A stretch of DNA of 64,000 bases from Neorhodopirellula lusitana. GTDB lineage: Bacteria > Planctomycetota > Planctomycetia > Pirellulales > Pirellulaceae. Positions 43,054 to 51,961 of this stretch are shown piece by piece; position 1 is the stretch's first letter; every line of letters begins with the position of its first letter. Location: contig NZ_FXUG01000015.1 in assembly GCF_900182915.1 (NCBI RefSeq), positions 121,760 to 185,759 on the forward strand. Direction: 5' to 3'. The notes under the pieces were generated by a model. That model was not told where the DNA came from and searched no databases. It saw nothing but the letters and a program-made list of their open reading frames with translations. The translations under genes were made by a program, and so were the position numbers.

Positions 43054-44814
43054 TCAGCGTTCGAGTGTAGATTTCGTACGCAAAATGTGGTGGTAATGTT
43101 GGGCAAACCGGTGCGATTCGTCGCGAACGTACTGCAATAGACGCAGCGCATAAGCACTTTTGCTGAGTTTCAGCGGTTCTGAAATTCCGGGGCGAAAAAT
43201 TTCTTCGTCGCGTTTAGCAAGCGAAATCACGGTCGGCGGCGTGATTTGTTGATCCGCGAACGCCGCCATCGCTGCACTCAATTGTCCCTTCCCGCCATCG
43301 ATCAGCAAAATGTCCGGGAACGAATCGCCTCGATCGCTGAGACCGCGGAAACGTCTGGAAACGACCTCATAGATGCTGCGGAAATCGTCGATGCCTTTGA
43401 CGTCTTGAATCCGGAATCGACGATAGCCAGGCTTGAACGGTAGTCCGTCGATGAACTGCACCAAGCTCGCCACGGTTTCGTTGCCGCCCAGGTGAGCGAT
43501 GTCGACGCCTTCGATTACGCGCGGGGTTTCCGTAAGTTTCAACACCTGCTTCAAGCCCGTCAGCCCCTTCTTGGGATCGATGTAGAAGACCTCGGGTTGC
43601 GCGTGGGTGTCCAGTTCGCCTCGGTCTTCAAGCTTTTCTAGCATCTTGATTTCGTCACGCAGCACGGCGGCGCGTTCAAAGTCCAACGCCTTGCTGGCCG
43701 TTGTCATCTCCTTCTGCATTTCCTTAAGCAGTTTCGTTTTGCCACCATCCAGGAACGTTTGCAGACGCTTGATGTCGCGGCGGTATTCTTCCTTGCTAAT
43801 CCGTAAGTTGCACGGCGCGGTGCACTGGTTGATGCTGGCCAGCAAGCAGGGCCGAAACCACTTCCACTTTTCGTCTGACTCGGTGATGTCCAGTCCGCAG
43901 GTTCGGAACTTGAAGATCCGTTGCAGCACTTGGACCGCACCCCGCAGCGAACCCACGCTAGTGAAAGGCCCATACAACTTCACGCCGGACGTCTTGGGTT
44001 CCCGAGTGATCTCAACCCGTGGGAATTCTTCACGCGTCGTGATCATCAGGTAAGGGAATGACTTGTCGTCTTTCAGGTCCTTGTTGTTCTTTGGCTGGAT
44101 GTCTTTGACCAGCCGCGATTCCATCAACAACGCGTCGACCTCGCTCTCGCATTCAACGAAGTCGATGTCTGCGATGTCGCCCACCCAATCCGCCGTGCGA
44201 GCATCCTCCGTGGCCGCTTTCAGGAAATAGCTGCTCGCGCGACTGCGTAGATTTTTGGCCTTGCCGACATAGATCACGATCCCGGCCGCGTCCTTCATCA
44301 GATAGACGCCGGGTGACTGAGGAAAGGTCTTCACCTTGGCCGCCGCGTGGGAACCGCCTTTGACCTCGAACTGTTTCGTTTCGGCTTGGTCGTCAGTTGG
44401 ACCGTTGTCTGGATTGCCGCCGTCGCTATTGCCGCCGTCGCTATTGCCGCCCTCGCTACGAGCTGACTTGTCCGCGGGTTTGGCGTCCGCGGGTGTGACG
44501 TCCGCTGGTTTTACGCCCGCTGGTTTTACGCCCGCTGGTTTTACGCCCGCTGGTTTTACGCCCGGTTGTGTGTCCTTGCTCTGCGAGTTTTTGCCCCGTT
44601 TGTTTTTGGTCTGTGCGTCTTTGGTCTGTGCGTCTTTGGTCTGTGCGTCTTTGCTTTGTGCGCCTTTGCTCTGTGTGCCTTTGCTTTCTGGTGGCGTGGG
44701 GCTGTCTTGTGGGTCGTGGGTTGCGATGAGGAGGACTCGAAAAACGCGAGGGTGGTGTGGATGTTGGTGATCGTTTTGCCCGGCGGTTGTCGGACAGAGA
44801 GGCTGTGTTTTCAA
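43054..44814 (-). CDS. uvrC: UvrC with repetitive N-terminal extension and no C-terminal HhH domain
   Basis: 586 residues. Residues about 161-260 are the GIY-YIG nuclease (GVYLMKDAAGIVIYVGKAKN), 345-400 the Cys-rich/UVR region (CLLASINQCTAPCNL, DFERAAVLRDEIK), and 440-575 the RNase H-like nuclease (GVDIAHLGG, IDGGKGQL, DESHRF). UvrC makes both incisions in nucleotide excision repair. The usual tandem helix-hairpin-helix (about 60 residues) is missing: the protein ends 20 residues after DESHRF. The first 155 residues are low-complexity with three 15-bp repeats (AQTKD, GVKPA, GGNSD). A conventional-looking start is the GTG at 44334, so the extension may not be translated. Confidence 0.93.
   Translation of the reverse strand: MKTQPLCPTTAGQNDHQHPHHPRVFRVLLIATHDPQDSPTPPESKGTQSKGAQSKDAQTKDAQTKDAQTKNKRGKNSQSKDTQPGVKPAGVKPAGVKPAGVKPADVTPADAKPADKSARSEGGNSDGGNSDGGNPDNGPTDDQAETKQFEVKGGSHAAAKVKTFPQSPGVYLMKDAAGIVIYVGKAKNLRSRASSYFLKAATEDARTADWVGDIADIDFVECESEVDALLMESRLVKDIQPKNNKDLKDDKSFPYLMITTREEFPRVEITREPKTSGVKLYGPFTSVGSLRGAVQVLQRIFKFRTCGLDITESDEKWKWFRPCLLASINQCTAPCNLRISKEEYRRDIKRLQTFLDGGKTKLLKEMQKEMTTASKALDFERAAVLRDEIKMLEKLEDRGELDTHAQPEVFYIDPKKGLTGLKQVLKLTETPRVIEGVDIAHLGGNETVASLVQFIDGLPFKPGYRRFRIQDVKGIDDFRSIYEVVSRRFRGLSDRGDSFPDILLIDGGKGQLSAAMAAFADQQITPPTVISLAKRDEEIFRPGISEPLKLSKSAYALRLLQYVRDESHRFAQHYHHILRTKSTLER
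44392..44694. repeat. Three 15-bp minisatellites in the 5' part of uvrC
   Basis: On the coding strand they encode five-residue units (GGNSD, GVKPA, (A/x)QTKD). The units keep the frame (multiples of 15 bp), so copy changes would not shift it. Confidence 0.75.
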
Positions 44815-45304
44815 TCGGGTGTGTCTTCGACGGTAACCCTTTTGTCCCCAGTCCAGTACACGAGTGTCAGTATCAGTAGTTCAGCGTCGGTATACGGGCG
44901 CTGGACAGTGACCGGTGACCATTCGCTTCTAACCGTTTTTCTTGAACCGAGTGGATGACTTCGGAACAGTATACGGGCCCGCGAAGTGTCTCCTAGGCGG
45001 AGTTTGGAAGAGCACTCGCGAACGCTCCGAAATGGGCGTCAATGAAGCGTTCCGGAGCTCGCTTCCAGTTCGCGCTTTTGATGGGCGTTTTCCAATCGGT
45101 TCGTTTGAGCCACTCTCAAGGCGGGGGCTTGGACAGAATTCTTATCGCAAGCCGGGCAACCGGCAGATCCAGCTAATCGCTACAGCCGGCGGATTCGGAA
45201 AATCCATGTTGGAGCTTCCAGCAAAGTTCACTCAGCCGAGCTAGGCCGTGGGCATTTTGTGCATACCCGCAATCGTGACTAAGAGTTACGCAGAGATTTT
45301 CTAG
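44815..45304. other. Intergenic region between uvrC and the GGDEF-HD gene
   Basis: 490 bp. Divergent promoters expected; no gene or strong motif seen. Confidence 0.4.
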
Positions 45305-48061
45305 ATGGAAATCTCGTCGATACTGTGGTTTGGCTTCGACAGCCATGGCTCAGATGTTGCGGAATTGCTAGCTCGCACGCTGTCCCGAAACCACGGCAAA
45401 CTAACCGTTGCCCTGATTTTCAGTTGTTTTTCGTTGTTTAAAGCTGTCCTCGCATCGCTTCGACTCGCCTTCGCACTGGTGTGCGTTGGTCTCGGGTTGA
45501 TCCTCGGTGCCCAGTGGCTCGGGTTAATCCCCGATTCGCGGGTCGAGATGGAAGCTGCGCGGCATTCGACGTGTCAAAACATTGCAATCAGCACGCTCGA
45601 TGACATTCGCAACGAACGTTGGCTCAAGCTGGATTCGACGCTGCGAGCGATTGTCCGTCGCGACGAACAGCTGCTTTCAGTCGGATTGAGGGCGGAAGCG
45701 GGGGGACTTCGAGTCGCCACCGAAGCACACGAATTGTGCTGGGAACGCACGTCCAGCCCCACCGAGAAGATCGAGAAGCCCGTCGACGATGTGCCCGACT
45801 GGGTTCGCGAGACTGCCAGTGCGGTCGATTCCAAATCAAGACTCTATTCAGGCTTCGAGTCCGAGACAGGCCAACTCGATAGCGAGCATGGGGCGAGCGA
45901 CGCTTCCGCTGTTGGCAGCGATGCCAAGCAATCGGGCGGCAATATTTGCTTGAAGATTCCCATCATGGTGCGCCACGAACATTGGGGATACCTGGAATTC
46001 AGCTTCCGACCGCCGCCGCCAGGATTTTTCGGCGGAGTGCTGGATGCTGGCATCTCTGAATTCATTCTGTTCTTTGCCTTTTGTGGCATGGGATCGTACA
46101 CCTTGTTGATGATGCGAATCATGGGTGTGTTTTCACGCACGCAAGTGGTTCCCGATCGCGTTCGTCAAGCACTCGACACGCTGGCGGAAGGTTTGTTGGT
46201 TCTTGATGGATCCGGCAAGATTGTTCTGGCCAATGAAAACTTCCTTTCCATCAACGGCTTCGAAAACGACGAGCTGATCGATCGGCTCGCCGCGGATCTG
46301 CCTTGGTTCTTCCCTTCCACCGATCCTCGCAAGGCCGCTCAAGAAACCGAACTCCCGTGGACACGCGCGATTAAAGAGCGTCAAAGCGTGACGGCTGAAA
46401 TTTTGCGGATGACGGGCCGCGACGGGGTCCACCGCGTGTTCAGCGTCAACGCAGGCCCAATCGGTGACGAAGCTCAGCAAAAGGGAGCCTTGGTGACGTT
46501 CCAGGACGTGACCCACGTGGAAAAGCACCGCGTCGAGCTGGAAAACATGCTCACGATGCTACGACGCAGTAAGGACGAAATTCAAAAGAAGAACAAAGAA
46601 CTCGAAATCCTCGCCACCCGCGATGCGTTGACCGGATGCCTGAACCGTCGTGCCTTCTTTGAACGCATGGAGCCGCTCTTAGACCAGCATCGCAAGGAAA
46701 GTCGTCCGTTGGCCTGCTTCATGGTCGACGTCGACCACTTCAAAAGCGTTAACGATACCTACGGGCACCATACCGGTGACGAAGTTCTGCGCGAGGTTTC
46801 TAGATCGCTGCGTGATCTGTTCGAAGAACAGCACATTGTTTGTCGTTATGGCGGCGAAGAATTCTGTGTCGTTTTGCCTGGCTTGGATTTGCAGCAAGCC
46901 TACGGCGAGGCCGAGCGAACTCGGATGGCGATCATGAACATTCGCCTCGATGATCCAGCGGATTTGCGACTGACCGCTTCGATCGGAGTGAGCGAAACGT
47001 GCTTTGGTGCGGAAGAGACGCAAGACCTGATCAACCAAGCCGACGAGTGCTTGTACGTGGCGAAGCGTGGCGGACGGAACCAAAGCGTTCTGTACGATCC
47101 CGATCGTGTATCGGTCTTGGGCGAAGAAGAACAGAAAGCGGAGCTTGCCATCGATCCGAGCCTGGACGAACTGCCGTTCCATGCCGTGACCGCGTTGTTA
47201 TCGGCGTTGGCCTATCGCGATCCAGGTACGGCCGAACACAGCCGTCGTGTTGCCAACCTCTGCGTTCGCTCGGCTCATAATCTGATGTGCCAACGGGACA
47301 CGTATGTCTTGGAAATCGCTGCGTTGCTTCACGACATCGGAAAGATCGGCGTTCCCGACACGGTCTTGCATAAGCCCGGACCGCTTGATGACAACGAGTG
47401 GAAGGTGATGCGTCGCCACAACTCCGTCGGCCTGGACATGATTGCCGGCACGTTCCACTGCGAAGAGTTGGAGGTGATTATTCGTTCCCACCACTCGATG
47501 TCTTCGGAACGCAATTCAACCCGTCCACTCAACTTCCAAAACCTGCCCCTCGGGGCACGCTTGTTGAAGATCGCCGATACGTTCGATTCGATGGTCTCAG
47601 ACCGTCCCTATCGACGTGGCTGCAGCACCAGCGAGGCTGTGGCGGAATTGCGGCGTTGTGCTGGCACGCAGTTTGACCCTGAACTGGTCGAGCACTTCAT
47701 CGAACACACTTTGGAAGAAAACCCCGGTGCCAAGTCGGGGATGCCGACCGTTCGTGGGATCGCGTTCGCAGTGCCAAAACCAGTCGCGTTAAAGATTGGC
47801 AAACAAATTGAATTGCTTGCCGACGCGATGGACACCCAAGACGTCGAAGCGCTGCTGCGTTTGGCAAAAGACTTGGCCGAGATCGCGGATCTGAATTACT
47901 TGATCCCGATCGCCGAATCCGCCAACCGAATCGAAGCAGCCGCCGAAGCATCGACCGAAAATATTCAGTGGGTTGAGCTGTTGCAGGAAACGCAAACCCT
48001 GATCGATCTATGCCGATGTACCCAGAACGCTCACCTGACCGAAATGCCCGCCTCGATGTAG
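45305..48061 (+). CDS. Membrane PAS-GGDEF-HD protein (cyclic-di-GMP signalling)
   Basis: 918 residues. Two membrane segments at about 40-72 and 255-285 bracket an extracytoplasmic sensor region. PAS at about 295-410, then a coiled stretch, GGDEF diguanylate cyclase at about 435-600 (active-site GGEEF; the RxxD inhibitory site is not visible) and an HD hydrolase domain at about 635-760 (LLHDIGKIGVPDTVLHKPG, RRHNSVGLDM). The HD-GYP consensus is altered where HHExxxGxGYP should be (HHSMSSERNST), so the phosphodiesterase may act differently or be inactive. It probably makes c-di-GMP in response to an envelope signal. No regulatory partner beside it. Confidence 0.93.
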   Translation: MEISSILWFGFDSHGSDVAELLARTLSRNHGKLTVALIFSCFSLFKAVLASLRLAFALVCVGLGLILGAQWLGLIPDSRVEMEAARHSTCQNIAISTLDDIRNERWLKLDSTLRAIVRRDEQLLSVGLRAEAGGLRVATEAHELCWERTSSPTEKIEKPVDDVPDWVRETASAVDSKSRLYSGFESETGQLDSEHGASDASAVGSDAKQSGGNICLKIPIMVRHEHWGYLEFSFRPPPPGFFGGVLDAGISEFILFFAFCGMGSYTLLMMRIMGVFSRTQVVPDRVRQALDTLAEGLLVLDGSGKIVLANENFLSINGFENDELIDRLAADLPWFFPSTDPRKAAQETELPWTRAIKERQSVTAEILRMTGRDGVHRVFSVNAGPIGDEAQQKGALVTFQDVTHVEKHRVELENMLTMLRRSKDEIQKKNKELEILATRDALTGCLNRRAFFERMEPLLDQHRKESRPLACFMVDVDHFKSVNDTYGHHTGDEVLREVSRSLRDLFEEQHIVCRYGGEEFCVVLPGLDLQQAYGEAERTRMAIMNIRLDDPADLRLTASIGVSETCFGAEETQDLINQADECLYVAKRGGRNQSVLYDPDRVSVLGEEEQKAELAIDPSLDELPFHAVTALLSALAYRDPGTAEHSRRVANLCVRSAHNLMCQRDTYVLEIAALLHDIGKIGVPDTVLHKPGPLDDNEWKVMRRHNSVGLDMIAGTFHCEELEVIIRSHHSMSSERNSTRPLNFQNLPLGARLLKIADTFDSMVSDRPYRRGCSTSEAVAELRRCAGTQFDPELVEHFIEHTLEENPGAKSGMPTVRGIAFAVPKPVALKIGKQIELLADAMDTQDVEALLRLAKDLAEIADLNYLIPIAESANRIEAAAEASTENIQWVELLQETQTLIDLCRCTQNAHLTEMPASM

Positions 48062-48202
48062 GCACGGTCCCGTATTTCATGGGCGGCATAGAGGCTTGCC
48101 GCCGGTCTTACTTCGATACCCGCAGTTTGCGGTTCACGTTTTGGAGAGCGACTATTTCTCTTTGGGATAGTGTCTAGTCGAGGTCGAAACGACAGGCGAA
48201 TT

Positions 48203-49189
48203 CTAGGGACGGTCAATCCAAGGATTCTCGTCTTTGCTGACCGAGACGTTGGCTTTTAAGAAGCTAACGATTTTGGGGATCACGGTCGCTTCGTCGTTCA
48301 CCAGTGCTGCATCGCTGAGGCTGGTTTGGGCCAACACCAATTCGTAGCCCAAAGCCTTGCCACGGTTTTGTTTCTTCTTGACGGTTTCCAGTCGGCTGCC
48401 CAACTGTTCCGCTTCACGTCCTTGCGAGCTTGCCTTGCCGGCAATCAGCAGCGTCGGCAATTGAACCAAATTCGGATCCTGCATCGGTGTTGCCATCGCC
48501 ATGCCGTTCAGGTTCTTCTCCGGTGAAACATAGACCAACGCTTTCACGTCCTGGCCCTGTTTGATGCGGCCCACGCTTGGGATCGCCCAGTCTCGCGACG
48601 CCCAGAAACCGGCCAGGATCGCGCCTTCGCCAATGCCGATCATCGACAAGGCGTTCAGGTTCAATCGGCCGTCGTTGTTCTCGGATTTCAAGAATTGCTT
48701 TACCGCTTCAATGTCGTATCGCACAATTGCTTCGACGTCGCGGCGGCCCATCGTGGCGATGTTGTAATCTTTCTCGACGCCGCGCCGGTCCGTGTATTTC
48801 TTGCTGTTGCCGTGACCGCGGTATTCCACGGCAACGACTGCGAAGCCGGCTTCGCGAAGTGCCAAGAACAATCGCATGTAGGGCCCGGCTTGGCCCTTCC
48901 ATTCATGAACCACCATGACCGGGACCGCGTTCTTCCCTTCCGGTGATGGGAAGTAGAACGCGTTGATGTCAACGTTGTCTTTGGTTTTCAAAATCTCGCG
49001 TCTTGGCTTGAGCGCCGGATCCTCTTCTTTGCCTCGTCCGCGAGGTTTCCCTGTTCGTGATGCCGGGGGCCGCTTCTGAGCCACTTGCACGTCGCCGGCT
49101 TGCGCGTACGCCCGCGATGTGTCGACTGCTCCCCAGGCCAATGCGATGACGGCCAAAAGAGTGTGTGAACCAAGTGTTGGAAGCTTCAT
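48203..49189 (-). CDS. Exported alpha/beta hydrolase-fold protein lacking the nucleophile serine
   Basis: 328 residues from the ATG opening MKLPTLGSHTLLAVIAL; the signal peptide ends near AYAQ. The fold is visible (VPVMVVHEWKGQAGPYMRL, VVAVEYRGHGNS, VQLPTLLIAGKASS), but the nucleophile elbow reads GIGEGA where GxSxG is expected, so Ser is Gly. The catalytic Asp/His are not obvious either. It is therefore probably non-catalytic, or uses a different chemistry. A basic stretch (about 40-65) follows the signal. The frame extends upstream to 49267. Distantly dienelactone hydrolase-like. Confidence 0.83.
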   Translation of the reverse strand: MKLPTLGSHTLLAVIALAWGAVDTSRAYAQAGDVQVAQKRPPASRTGKPRGRGKEEDPALKPRREILKTKDNVDINAFYFPSPEGKNAVPVMVVHEWKGQAGPYMRLFLALREAGFAVVAVEYRGHGNSKKYTDRRGVEKDYNIATMGRRDVEAIVRYDIEAVKQFLKSENNDGRLNLNALSMIGIGEGAILAGFWASRDWAIPSVGRIKQGQDVKALVYVSPEKNLNGMAMATPMQDPNLVQLPTLLIAGKASSQGREAEQLGSRLETVKKKQNRGKALGYELVLAQTSLSDAALVNDEATVIPKIVSFLKANVSVSKDENPWIDRP

Positions 49190-49670
49190 GTTGAATAACC
49201 TGTGGAGAAGTAGCTTGAGAAAAGAGGGGCGCAGGTGAGTCGTGCTGTTCAGGGCTTTGAGCGTCAAGGTCGGCCCGGGGGCGGTGGTGCGTCGAAGTTC
49301 GTCTCGGGGTGAAGCTGAGCGGGGTGCTTCCGCCCACCCACTTCAGTCGATTCTCGCTAGTTTAACCGATGCGAAGCCATGTTGCACGAACAGAACCTGC
49401 ATTGAACCCGGTAAGCGGTTCATCCTGAAAGTTCAATTTTCAAGGGTTCCCCTCCCCCCAAGGAAAGGATTTCTGGCGGTTGACACAGCCTGCTTTCTTA
49501 CCGTTAGCCGCTTTCGGTTAATTCGCCGGCTGTCCTGAAACGGTTGCCCTGCAACTTGCACGAATCACATCCAGCCCAGACAATAAGCACCCGACCTCGC
49601 CGTCGCCTCGGGCTTGATGCCCAGAGCGAACTTTTCTCGTGTTCTCTTCTTTCGCAACGATCTGTAGCCC
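49190..49670. other. Intergenic region, divergent promoters
   Basis: 480 bp between the hydrolase-like gene and the S41 protease gene. No gene seen. A TTGACA at about 49480 has no good -10 partner. Confidence 0.4.
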
Positions 49671-51302
49671 ATGCTGCCACGCAATCTGACCATCATTTGT
49701 GTTGCACTGGTGGTTTCCGCCGCCTGCCACCTGATCCACCGACGCACCAAAGCGGCGATGACCGTCGGGGAAGCGATGGAGATGATCGACCGATTCTATG
49801 TCGATCCGGTTGATGATCGTGATTTGCTGAAATCGGCCATGGATGGAATGACGTCCAAGCTCGATCAACACAGCCAGTACATTCCGCCCCAAGACTATCA
49901 ATCGTTTCAGGATTCGATCAACCAAGAATTCGCCGGGATCGGCATCTATGTCGAGCAACCCACCAAGGACGCACCCGTCCGTGTGATCACGCCGCTGGTG
50001 GGATCGCCAGCCCTGCGAGCGGGAATCTTGCCAGGCGACGAGATCATGCGTGTCAACGAAGAGGACGTGTCGACGATGGAAATCCGCGCGGTCAGTGAAC
50101 GGTTGCGTGGCCCCATCGGTACGACCGCCACGCTGCTGCTAAAACGGGGTGACGAAGAGGTGACCACTTCCGTTACCCGAGATCGAATCGAAATTGAGTC
50201 CGTGATCGGTGACCATCGCGACGCCGAAAGCCGTTGGGTGTACCGGCTGCGAGCGAAGCCGAACGTCGCCTACATTCGCATGACCAGCTTCGGCGACAAA
50301 ACGGTTCGTGAGCTGGAAGATGTGCTACGAGACCTGAACAATGACTTCGATGCGTTGGTTTTGGATCTGCGAGGCAACGGCGGTGGCTTGTTGACCGCGG
50401 CTGTTGATGTGTCCGACATGTTCTTGACGTCGGGGCGGATCGTTTCCACCAAGACTCGTGGCGGGGTGATTGAAGAGGAAGCGGAGGCGACCTCCGGTAC
50501 GCTGATTGATCCCGATAAGCCGATGGCCATCTTGATTGACCATGACTCTGCCAGTGCCAGCGAAATCGTTTCCGCGGCCCTGCAAGATCACGGCCGAGCG
50601 ATCATTGGCGGGACCCGCAGTTTCGGCAAAGGCACCGTCCAAAACATCTTGCCGCTAGAATACGGCCGCAGTGCACTGCGTTTGACCGTCGCGAAGTACT
50701 ACCGGCCTAGCGACCAAAACATCCATCGCGGCAAGGACGACGATGAAGATGCGGTTTGGGGAGTGACTCCAGACGAAGGTTTGGCGGTGGACATCGAGGT
50801 GCCGAAGCTGCGACGGCTGATGATGCTATGGCAAGAGGCGTCCTATCCGTCGTTGAAAGGCATCGACCGCCGGGCCGCGGCGGCCCAGAAAGAGTTGGAA
50901 GCACCCGAGGAGCCGGAAGCACAGGAAAGCTCGGAAGCACAGGAAAGCTCGGAAGCACAGGCAGACTCGGAAGCACAGGCAAACTCGGAAGCACAGCCCG
51001 TCGCCCAGGCAACCGAGAGCCCCACGATTGGGATTGATACTGCCGTGGAGACCGCCGGTGTCGAGATCGCACCAACCGGAACCGTGTGGGAGCTCGACCA
51101 GCAACTCGTCAAGGTTGTCGAACGAATGCTCGGTGAAGACGACTCTGCCGAAAGTCGTGACGCTGTAGAGAGCGGTACCGAAAAGAACACCGAAAAAGAC
51201 ACCACCGAAAAAAACACCACCGAAAAAAGCATCGAAGAGAAGACGGACCAGGAAGAAGAGAAGACGGACCAGGAAGCTGAATCAGCCGAAAAGGCCGCCT
51301 GA
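49671..51302 (+). CDS. S41 carboxy-terminal processing protease with acidic C-terminal extension
   Basis: 543 residues. N-terminal membrane anchor (about 5-22), PDZ domain at about 88-165 (AGIGIYVEQ, LRAGILPGDEIMRVN), S41 protease core at about 195-370: LVLDLRGNGGGLL, Ser in DSASASE (293-297) and K320 in SFGKGTVQ, the Ser/Lys dyad. Residues about 415-543 are low-complexity (EAQESSEAQ and TEKNTEKD repeats). CtpA/Prc enzymes trim periplasmic proteins. Preceded by no clear ribosome site. The repeats are made of 18-bp-like units and are probably length-variable. Confidence 0.94.
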   Translation: MLPRNLTIICVALVVSAACHLIHRRTKAAMTVGEAMEMIDRFYVDPVDDRDLLKSAMDGMTSKLDQHSQYIPPQDYQSFQDSINQEFAGIGIYVEQPTKDAPVRVITPLVGSPALRAGILPGDEIMRVNEEDVSTMEIRAVSERLRGPIGTTATLLLKRGDEEVTTSVTRDRIEIESVIGDHRDAESRWVYRLRAKPNVAYIRMTSFGDKTVRELEDVLRDLNNDFDALVLDLRGNGGGLLTAAVDVSDMFLTSGRIVSTKTRGGVIEEEAEATSGTLIDPDKPMAILIDHDSASASEIVSAALQDHGRAIIGGTRSFGKGTVQNILPLEYGRSALRLTVAKYYRPSDQNIHRGKDDDEDAVWGVTPDEGLAVDIEVPKLRRLMMLWQEASYPSLKGIDRRAAAAQKELEAPEEPEAQESSEAQESSEAQADSEAQANSEAQPVAQATESPTIGIDTAVETAGVEIAPTGTVWELDQQLVKVVERMLGEDDSAESRDAVESGTEKNTEKDTTEKNTTEKSIEEKTDQEEEKTDQEAESAEKAA

Positions 51303-51553
51303 TTTAAACCCGTGGCGGTGAGACTGCGTATTGCTACATTAGACGGTTAGATTCTTGCTTGAAACGGCTCGCTTGCGGTCGTTAAAAGGAAGTCTCCGGC
51401 GCCCGCGAACAGGGTTTGCTGGGTTCTACGATGCTTTCATGAGTCAAAGTTGCCCGCTTGCTCGCTTCGCCTGGTCAGCCATACCGCTGCACAATCTTGC
51501 CGCATTTCACCCGCACATTGCCCGCCTGAAGCCCCACTTTCGAAAGAACAGAA

Positions 51554-51952
51554 ATGAAATCGATCGCTTACGTCGTCGCCGGTCTGGCCGCCCTCGGAAT
51601 CATGGTCTCGCTGATCATGTCACCACCCAGCGAAACCGCTGCTCCTGAATCGGCTGCTTCCGCAACCTCGTTGACCTCGGTCGCTGCCGACGTTCCTGCC
51701 GAACCGCTTGCTGAGGCCGGTTCGATGACATTGGAAGTTCCTGGCATGCATTGCCAATTCGCTTGCTTCCCAAAGGTCAAGGAAACCCTCGAAGGTGCGG
51801 AAGGCGTCAGCGAAGTGGTTCTGGCGGAACAGCCTGATCCGAACGCGCTAACCGTCAAGAAAGTGATCGTCCAGTACGACGCCGGTTTCGATGTGGGCAA
51901 GGCATTGGCCAGCCTGAAGCAAAACGGTTTCGAAGCTTCACCTCAGCTCTAG
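51554..51952 (+). CDS. Membrane-anchored heavy-metal-associated (HMA-like) protein
   Basis: 132 residues. N-terminal anchor (MKSIAYVVAGLAALGIMVSL), an Ala/Ser/Glu-rich linker (about 24-58) and a ferredoxin-like HMA domain (about 58-132) with VPGMHCQFACFPKVKETLEG. The metal site is C67-x3-C71 rather than the usual CxxC. It may bind Cu/Zn outside the cytoplasm or act as a mercury-type chaperone. Nine bp separate it from the CbiX gene, so they are co-transcribed. Confidence 0.85.
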   Translation: MKSIAYVVAGLAALGIMVSLIMSPPSETAAPESAASATSLTSVAADVPAEPLAEAGSMTLEVPGMHCQFACFPKVKETLEGAEGVSEVVLAEQPDPNALTVKKVIVQYDAGFDVGKALASLKQNGFEASPQL

Positions 51953-51961
51953 GTCGAACCT

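Noticed and set aside
48082..48108. GGCGGCA/TGCCGCC hairpin between convergent genes
   Set aside because: Only a 7-bp stem and no T-run; too weak to call as a terminator.
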